Assembly (NCBI GenBank): GCA_015655225.1 | Contig: JAATFK010000716.1 | Span: 1-10,554, forward strand | Direction: 5' to 3' | From: Solirubrobacterales bacterium | GTDB taxonomy: Bacteria; Actinomycetota; Thermoleophilia; Solirubrobacterales; Solirubrobacteraceae | DNA length: 10,554 nt | Shown: piece after piece, positions 6,129 to 10,554 of the stretch | Layout of the letters: every line of letters starts with the position of its first letter | Position numbering within the stretch: position 1 is the first letter of the stretch | Program-made: the position numbers and the translations under genes | Notes under the pieces: model-generated | Told to the model about the DNA's origin: nothing | Seen by the model: only the letters and a program-made list of their open reading frames with translations | Databases searched by the model: none

Positions 6129-6857
6129 GTGGAGTTCCTCGTCCAGATGATCGGGCAGGCGGTCGACCGGATCGTGCACGGCGACCCGACGCTGCTCGCG
6201 ACGACCTGGCGCACGCTCTGGCTCGCGTTCCTCTCGACCGCGATCGCCCTGCTGCTCGGCGCCCCGCTCGGGTTGCTGCTGGGCGAGGGGCGGACCCGCG
6301 CCCGCCGCGGGGCGGTCGTGCTCGCGAACGCCGGCCTCGGGTTGCCGCCGGTCGTGCTCGGCGTCTACCTCGCGCTGCTGCTACTGCCGGGCTCGCCGCT
6401 GGGCGGGCTGCGCTGGACCTACACGCTGCCGGCGCTCGTGCTCGCACAGACGCTGCTCGCCTTCCCGCTCGTCGTCGCGCTCGTCGCCGCCGCGGTGCGC
6501 ACGCTGCCGGATGGGCTGCTCGAGCAGTCGCGCGCGTTCGGCGCCTCGCGCGCGCGACAGGCGGGTCTGGCGCTGCGCGAGGCGCGGATCGGCGTGCTGA
6601 CGGCGGTGATCGCGGCGCTTGGGTCGGCGGTCGCCGAGGTCGGCGCGGTCGTGATCGTCGGCGGCAACGTGCGCGGCCAGACGAACACGCTCGCCTCGAC
6701 CGTCCTGCTCGACCTGTCGGCCGCCGACCCGGTCGGCGCGACCGCCGACGTGCTGATCCTGCTCGTCGTCGTGCTCGTGCTCGGCGGGATCCTCACGGTC
6801 GTCCAGCAGCGAGGTGCGAGTAGCGACCGGCGGGCGCTGCGGCGGAGGGCCACGTGA
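6129..6857 (+). CDS. tupB: TupB-like tungstate ABC transporter permease (second copy, canonical)
   Basis: Inner-membrane permease of 242 residues. The N-terminus has an amphipathic stretch and the HGDPTLLATTWRTL segment, which in TupB proteins precedes the first helix. Five membrane helices follow. The EAA docking loop runs from residue 128: DGLLEQSRAFGASRARQAGL then ALREARIGV. The TupB-type motif EVGAVVIVGGNVRGQTNTLAST is essentially intact, which makes this the better candidate for the core TupB. The start is GTG 6129, four bases after the ATPase stop, with GAGGGAG at 6112-6118 ten bases upstream. An open frame reaches back to 5931 but that part is a shadow of the ATPase gene. The last four bases, GTGA, are shared with the next gene. 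It contains no AGA codon. Confidence 0.88.
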   Translation: MEFLVQMIGQAVDRIVHGDPTLLATTWRTLWLAFLSTAIALLLGAPLGLLLGEGRTRARRGAVVLANAGLGLPPVVLGVYLALLLLPGSPLGGLRWTYTLPALVLAQTLLAFPLVVALVAAAVRTLPDGLLEQSRAFGASRARQAGLALREARIGVLTAVIAALGSAVAEVGAVVIVGGNVRGQTNTLASTVLLDLSAADPVGATADVLILLVVVLVLGGILTVVQQRGASSDRRALRRRAT

Positions 6858-7906
6858 GCGGCGTGGGCGATCTCCTCGACCGCCGCGCGCTGCTGCGCCG
6901 CGCGGGCGGCGCCGCGCTGCTCGGCAGCGGCGTCGCGACGCTCGCCGGCTGCGGCGACTTCAGCCCCAAGCCAGGGCGCGAGGCCCAGGCCGTCGCGGCG
7001 CGCAGCATCGGGCTCGATGTCGCCTCCTACTACCCGCCGATCACCGACCTGCGGCGGCTCGTCCAGGCCCGCGCGCAGGCGCGCGGCGCGAACGTCCTGC
7101 TGAGCGCCGACGCCGCCGGCAGCACGGCGCAGCTCGCCAACCTGCGGCAGTGGACCGCCGCCCGCAGCGGCTTCCACGCGCTCGTGATCGCCCCCTTCGA
7201 CGCCGCGGCCGTCGATCCGCTCGCGGCGGCCGCGCTGGCGCGCGGGGTGGCGGTCGTCTCCTACGCGGCGCCGCTGAAGCACCAGAGCGCGGCGGTGGGG
7301 ATCGACCCGGCCCGCAGCGGACGGCTGCTGGCGCGCGACGTGAACGGCTGGGCGACGCACCAGCCCGCCGGCCTCGTCCAGGTGCTGCTGGTGCGCCCGA
7401 CGCCGGGCGGCGCCGCTCCCGATCCCTACGTGCAGGTCGCGCCGCGCGCGGAGACGGCGCTGCGGGGCGCGCTCGCGACCTCGCTGCTGCAGCCGGTCGC
7501 CGCCACCACCGCGACGGCCGCCGCCGACGCGACCGCCGCGGTCGCGCGGGCGCTGAGCGACTTCCCCGCGATCCGCGTGGTGCTCTGCTGGAACGACACG
7601 ACCGCGCTCGGCGCCGCCGCCGCGCTGACCGCGCACCATCCGGCCAGCGAGCGCGCTCGCCTCTACGTCGGCGGCCAGGGCGCGCCGGCGCTGAGCGGCC
7701 GCGCGAGCCTCGACGCGCTCGCCGGGAACGGCGTCCTGCGCTGCCTCGTCGCGCCGCGCCTGCGCGACCTCGCCGACGCCCTCGTCGACGTCCCCTTCGG
7801 CCTCCTGCACGACCAGCACCGCAGCGACGTCCCGGCGCCGCTGCTCGCGCTCACGCGCCAGTCGCCGCAGCTCGCCGACTACCGGGGGGACTACCGCGCC
7901 GCTTGA
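6854..7906 (+). CDS. LacI-fold periplasmic-binding lipoprotein
   Basis: Extracytoplasmic solute-binding protein of 350 residues, of the class that normally binds sugars or related small ligands (Peripla_BP_4-like). The N-terminus carries a twin-arginine-like DRRALLRR at 9-16, a hydrophobic stretch, and a lipobox LAGC with Cys33, so a lipid-anchored, perhaps Tat-exported protein is predicted. The fold is supported by IGLDVASYYPP at 52, an HALVIAPFDA core strand, AVGIDPARSGRLLARD, and CWNDTTALGAAAAL at 245. These match the order of motifs in sugar-binding proteins and LacI repressor cores. The start is GTG 6854 with GGAGGG at 6844-6849. It is translationally coupled to the canonical permease, yet its fold class differs from TupA. 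It may feed the second permease, act as a sensor, or bind a chelated form of the substrate. Ligand unknown. Confidence 0.8.
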   Translation: MSGVGDLLDRRALLRRAGGAALLGSGVATLAGCGDFSPKPGREAQAVAARSIGLDVASYYPPITDLRRLVQARAQARGANVLLSADAAGSTAQLANLRQWTAARSGFHALVIAPFDAAAVDPLAAAALARGVAVVSYAAPLKHQSAAVGIDPARSGRLLARDVNGWATHQPAGLVQVLLVRPTPGGAAPDPYVQVAPRAETALRGALATSLLQPVAATTATAAADATAAVARALSDFPAIRVVLCWNDTTALGAAAALTAHHPASERARLYVGGQGAPALSGRASLDALAGNGVLRCLVAPRLRDLADALVDVPFGLLHDQHRSDVPAPLLALTRQSPQLADYRGDYRAA

Positions 7907-8062
7907 CGGCCGCCGGGGATCTCAAGCTTTCACCCCAGATGTCGATGAACGCTGCGTGAGTCGCATTCTCGTGGCCCCCGCGCGACGTCGGCGAACGACG
8001 TCCGTTCCGCGCTGACGCGCCTGGCTCCGTTCGCTCTCTCGTGCCTCGTCGCGTTCGCGCTC
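7907..8062 (+). other. Intergenic stretch that probably encodes the missing N-terminus of the cyclase
   Basis: 156 bases between the operon end and the first standard start of the cyclase. The cyclase frame stays open back to 7949 and encodes a hydrophobic run, RLAPFALSCLVAFALVPVSGG, directly ahead of GTG 8063. No ATG, GTG or TTG in this frame lies between 7949 and 8063. A GTG at 7956 in another frame reads 19 residues and stops at 8013-8015. No clear intrinsic terminator for the operon was seen, only a short GGGG...CCCC pairing without a T-run. CGACGTC occurs twice (7983 and 7996), of unknown meaning. Confidence 0.45.
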
Positions 8063-9814
8063 GTGCCCGTCAGCGGCGGCGCCGACATCAAGTGGGCCGA
8101 GGTGCTGATCGCGCTCGGCGGCAGCATCCTGATGGGCGTCGCGACGCTGCTCTTCCCGGTCCTCGCGAGCCGCTCCTTCGCCGGGGGCGCCGCGCTCGTC
8201 TCGGTCGCCCTGATCGGCGTGCTGCGCGACGGCTCCGGCGGCTCGAGCGGCGGCTACGGCGTGATCGTGATCGTCCCGGTGCTGTGGGTCGCGCTCTACG
8301 GCAGCCGCCGTCAGCTGTGGCTCAGGCTCGCCGGGATCACCGCGATGTTCGTGATCCCGCTGCTCGCGCTCGGCGCGCCCCAGTATCCGCACGCCGGCTG
8401 GCGCAGCACGCCGCTGGTGGTGCTCTCGTGCACGCTCGTCGGCACGGTCGTGCAGGAGCTGCTGGCCCGCGAGCAGCGCGTCGCGGAGCGGCCCCAGGCC
8501 TCCCACGACCGCTCCGCCGAGATCCTCTCGACGATGCGCGAGGGCTTCGCGCTGACGCGCGACGGCGTGATCGTCGAGGCCAACCCGGCGCTGTCGCAGA
8601 TCACCGGCTTCCCCCGCGAGCAGCTGATCGGCTCCCGCCAGCCGTTCCTCTTCTGGCCACCCGAGATGCTGGAGGACCTGACGGCGCTGCGGGAGCGGAT
8701 CCACGCGAGCGACGGCGGCACCTTCCAGACGACCTTCATGCGCGCCGACGGGGCCCGCTTCATCGCCGAGACGACCGCCGTCCCCCTCCACGACGCCGAC
8801 GGCAGCCCGGCCGGCTTCCTCAACAGCATGCGCGACGTGACCGAGCGCGTCAGCGCGGAGCGGGCGCTGCACGAGCGCAGCGAGGAGCTGGCGGCGCTCG
8901 CGAAGGTGACGCGCGCGGTCGCGCACGCCGATCCCGCCCAGGCACGCGAGACGGTCCGCGAGATGGCGGTCACGATCAGCGGCGCCAGCAGCGCGACGAT
9001 CTGGGACCTGGCGGAGGCCGACGCCGCCGCCGTGGTCGCGAGCTTCGAGCCGCTCGGAACGGGCACCGGCGTCTTCCTTCCCGACGTCACGTCCGCGCCG
9101 GCGGCGATGCGCGCCCGCATCGCCGGCGCCTCCGCCCACCTCCAGCCGATCCTCGACGGCGCCAAGCTGATCGGCGTGCTGGTGATCTCGTGGGCGTCGG
9201 CGACGAACGGGCTGACGCCGTCGGAGGCGAGCCTGACCGAGCTGCTCGCGCACGAGGCGGCGATCGCGATCGAGAAGGCGACCGCGCACGCCGAACTGGA
9301 GCGGCTCGGCCGCACCGACGCGCTCACGGGGCTGCCGAACCGCCGCGTCGTCGAGGACGTCTCGCGCCACGAGATCGCGTCCGCGCGCCGCACGACGCTC
9401 CCGCTCGCGTTCGCGATGCTCGACCTCGACCACTTCAAGGACTACAACGACGCTCATGGCCATCCGGCGGGCGACAAGCTGCTGCGCGCCGTCAGCGCCA
9501 ACTGGGCGCGCCGGACGCGCGAGGCCGACCTGCTGGCGCGCTGGGGCGGGGAGGAGTTCTGCCTGCTGCTGCCGGGCTGCGACCTCGACGCCGGGCGCGA
9601 GATGATCGAGGAGCTGCGCGAGGTCGTGCCGGACGGTCAGACGTTCTCCGCCGGCCTCGTCGCCTGGCAGCCCGGGATGACCACCGAGGACCTCGTCGCG
9701 GCAGCCGACCAGGCGCTCTACGCCGCCAAGCGCGGCGGGCGCGACCAGACGGCGGTGGCGGTCTCGGTCACCCTCTCCGCCCCGCCGGTGATCGCCGCCG
9801 TTCGGGGGAGCTGA
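8063..9814 (+). CDS. Membrane-bound diguanylate cyclase with PAS, GAF and GGDEF domains
   Basis: Predicted to make the second messenger cyclic di-GMP from two GTP in response to a sensed signal. The 583 residues counted from GTG 8063 start with about five transmembrane helices (1-134). A PAS domain follows at 153-270 (EGFALTRDGVIVEANPALSQ, ending RDVTERVSAERA), then a GAF-like domain at 276-412, then GGDEF at about 415-575. The catalytic parts are present: RTDALTGLPNRR at 417, DLDHFKDYNDAHGHPAGD, and GGEEF at 495-499. An RxxD product-inhibition site, READ at 486-489, stands five residues before GGEEF, so feedback control by c-di-GMP is expected. No EAL domain is present. The true N-terminus is probably upstream, as hydrophobic sequence continues before this start and no Shine-Dalgarno precedes it. 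It is convergent with the CDF gene. The GAF call is the weakest. Confidence 0.88.
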   Translation: MPVSGGADIKWAEVLIALGGSILMGVATLLFPVLASRSFAGGAALVSVALIGVLRDGSGGSSGGYGVIVIVPVLWVALYGSRRQLWLRLAGITAMFVIPLLALGAPQYPHAGWRSTPLVVLSCTLVGTVVQELLAREQRVAERPQASHDRSAEILSTMREGFALTRDGVIVEANPALSQITGFPREQLIGSRQPFLFWPPEMLEDLTALRERIHASDGGTFQTTFMRADGARFIAETTAVPLHDADGSPAGFLNSMRDVTERVSAERALHERSEELAALAKVTRAVAHADPAQARETVREMAVTISGASSATIWDLAEADAAAVVASFEPLGTGTGVFLPDVTSAPAAMRARIAGASAHLQPILDGAKLIGVLVISWASATNGLTPSEASLTELLAHEAAIAIEKATAHAELERLGRTDALTGLPNRRVVEDVSRHEIASARRTTLPLAFAMLDLDHFKDYNDAHGHPAGDKLLRAVSANWARRTREADLLARWGGEEFCLLLPGCDLDAGREMIEELREVVPDGQTFSAGLVAWQPGMTTEDLVAAADQALYAAKRGGRDQTAVAVSVTLSAPPVIAAVRGS

Positions 9815-9822
9815 CGCGAGCG

Positions 9823-9849
9823 GGGCGCCGGGCGTCGCGCGCGGCGCTC
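9823..9849. terminator. Possible bidirectional hairpin between convergent genes
   Basis: GCGCCG at 9825-9830 pairs with CGGCGC at 9842-9847, extendable by one G-T and one G-C pair outward, with an 11-base loop. It fills the 33-base gap between the convergent stops and touches the CDF stop codon. There is no T-run on either side, so it is only a candidate; such G+C-rich hairpins also arise by chance here. Confidence 0.3.
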
Positions 9850-10554
9850 AGTCGTGCGTGTGCGCGCCCGCCGGGGTGGCGCGGATCGTCGCGATCGACT
9901 GCCAGGTGATGCGGAGGATCACGAGCGTGATCACGAGGCCGACGAGCGGGTCCCCGAGCCGGAAGCCGAGCGCGACGAGCGCCGCGCTCGCGATCACCGA
10001 GAGGCTGACGTAGCCGTCGGCGCGCGCGTGCTGGCCGTCGGCGACGAGCGCCGAGCTGTCGAGCCGGCGGCCCGCGCGCAGCCGCACCCGCGCCGCCAGC
10101 TCGTTGCCGAGGAAGCCGATCACGCCGGCGGCGACGAGGATCCAGAGGTGGTGCAGCGGCCGCGGCTCGACGAGCCGGTGGATCGCCTCGGCCGCCGCGA
10201 CGCAGGCGCTGACGAAGATCGCGGCGACGACGCAGTAGCCGGCGCGCTGCTCGGCGACGAACGAGCGCAGCAGGAACGCGATCCCGAGCGGGACGGCCGT
10301 GAGGGCGTCGCCGGCGTTGTGGATCAGGTCGGCGAGCAGGGCGACCGAGCCGGTCGCGGCGAAGATCGCGACCTGGGCGACGGCGGTCGCGAGCAGGATC
10401 GCGAGGCTCGTGAGCACCGCCCGCAGTCCCTCGCGCGAGCTGGTGATCGAGCGGTCGACGAGGCCGTGGCTGTGGCCGTGGCCCTGGTGGGCGCCGTGCG
10501 GGTGCGCGTGGTCGTGCGGGTGCGCGTGGTCGTGCGGGTGCGCGTGGTCGTGCG
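9848..10554 (-). CDS. Cation diffusion facilitator (CDF) metal exporter, 5' end outside window
   Basis: Membrane exporter of divalent metal such as zinc, cobalt or cadmium in exchange for protons. The open frame continues to the window edge, so the start codon is missing; a GTG at 10417 is internal. The visible N-terminal part is His-rich, with HDHAHP repeated three times and then HGAHQGHGHSHG, the kind of metal-binding leader common in CDF proteins. Six helices follow, beginning LTSLAILLATAVAQVAI. TM2 has the metal-site HNAGD (HxxxD) and TM5 has HARAD (HxxxD), the two halves of the transport site. The protein stops about 15 residues after TM6, ending GAHTHD, so the usual cytoplasmic C-terminal dimer domain of roughly 80-90 residues is absent. 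CDF proteins without that domain are known. It converges on the cyclase gene. Metal specificity cannot be settled from the sequence. Confidence 0.88.
   Translation of the reverse strand, partial: HDHAHPHDHAHPHDHAHPHGAHQGHGHSHGLVDRSITSSREGLRAVLTSLAILLATAVAQVAIFAATGSVALLADLIHNAGDALTAVPLGIAFLLRSFVAEQRAGYCVVAAIFVSACVAAAEAIHRLVEPRPLHHLWILVAAGVIGFLGNELAARVRLRAGRRLDSSALVADGQHARADGYVSLSVIASAALVALGFRLGDPLVGLVITLVILRITWQSIATIRATPAGAHTHD
10501..10554 (+). repeat. Three perfect 18-base tandem repeats encoding HDHAHP
   Basis: The unit GGTGCGCGTGGTCGTGCG occurs at 10501-10518, 10519-10536 and 10537-10554 with no mismatch and reaches the window edge, so more copies may follow. On the minus strand it is in frame with the CDF gene and codes for His-Asp-His-Ala-His-Pro units. 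CGTGCG at 10495-10500 is a partial copy. Confidence 0.95.

Noticed and set aside
6419..7819. Minus-strand open frame of about 470 codons opposite permease 2 and the lipoprotein
   Set aside because: Crosses two well-supported genes, has no domain or plausible start context, and has shadow-like composition.
7914..7938. Intrinsic terminator after the lipoprotein gene (GGGG...CCCC)
   Set aside because: Only four pairs around a long loop and no T-run; too weak to call.
7956..8015. Small 19-residue open frame from GTG 7956
   Set aside because: No Shine-Dalgarno and Arg-rich composition; more likely the remnant of a frameshifted cyclase start than a gene of its own.
7922..9463. Minus-strand open frame of about 510 codons opposite the cyclase
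   Set aside because: Low-complexity Arg/Glu/Asp/His composition with no domain, fully antisense to the PAS-GAF-GGDEF gene.
10501..10554. Tandem repeats as a CRISPR array
   Set aside because: The 18-base units abut with no spacers and encode His-rich protein in frame with the CDF gene.

Overview
The window is about 70% G+C by eye, uses GTG or TTG starts almost exclusively, and has tightly overlapping genes. It looks chromosomal and actinobacterial. The TupA protein with added Ig-like domains, the PAS-GAF-GGDEF protein and the scattered AGA arginine codons fit Thermoleophilia (Solirubrobacterales, Conexibacter-like). That placement is an inference from style, not from a marker gene. No rRNA, tRNA, insertion sequence, prophage or CRISPR array was seen.

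Layout. (1) 1-240: the 3' end of a LacI-family regulator. (2) 241-384: the only sizeable leader, carrying an unusual cluster of CTAG sites in an inverted repeat. (3) 385-7906: eight same-strand genes with 4-base overlaps or gaps of 3-4 bases, read here as one operon. The order is TupA-like oxyanion-binding protein with Ig-like C-terminal domains; secreted PKD-domain protein with a long Pro/Thr/Ala linker and a C-terminal membrane anchor; MotA/TolQ/ExbB-family channel protein; DUF2149 protein that looks like an ExbD; TupB-like permease 1; TupC-like ATPase; TupB-like permease 2; LacI-fold periplasmic-binding lipoprotein. (4) 7907-8062: an intergenic stretch that appears to hide the real N-terminus of the next gene. 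(5) 8063-9814: a membrane-bound PAS-GAF-GGDEF diguanylate cyclase. (6) 9815-9847: a short convergent gap with a hairpin. (7) 9848-10554, minus strand: a CDF metal exporter, running off the right edge inside a His-rich tandem repeat.

How the genes may work together. TupA, TupB and TupC together make a tungstate-type ABC importer. Less expected are the ExbB/DUF2149 pair and the PKD anchor protein sitting between the binding protein and its permease. ExbB-ExbD complexes use proton flow to drive mechanical work on a partner protein. The conserved TM2 and TM3 threonines of ExbB, and an Asp at the ExbD position in DUF2149, can be read in the sequence. My hypothesis is a proton-driven module coupled to uptake of tungstate or a related oxyanion at the cell surface, with the PKD protein as the driven or wall-spanning element. 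Two dissimilar permeases around one ATPase, and a second binding protein of a different fold class, make this more than a standard tupABC locus. The cyclase and the CDF exporter look like separate transcription units.
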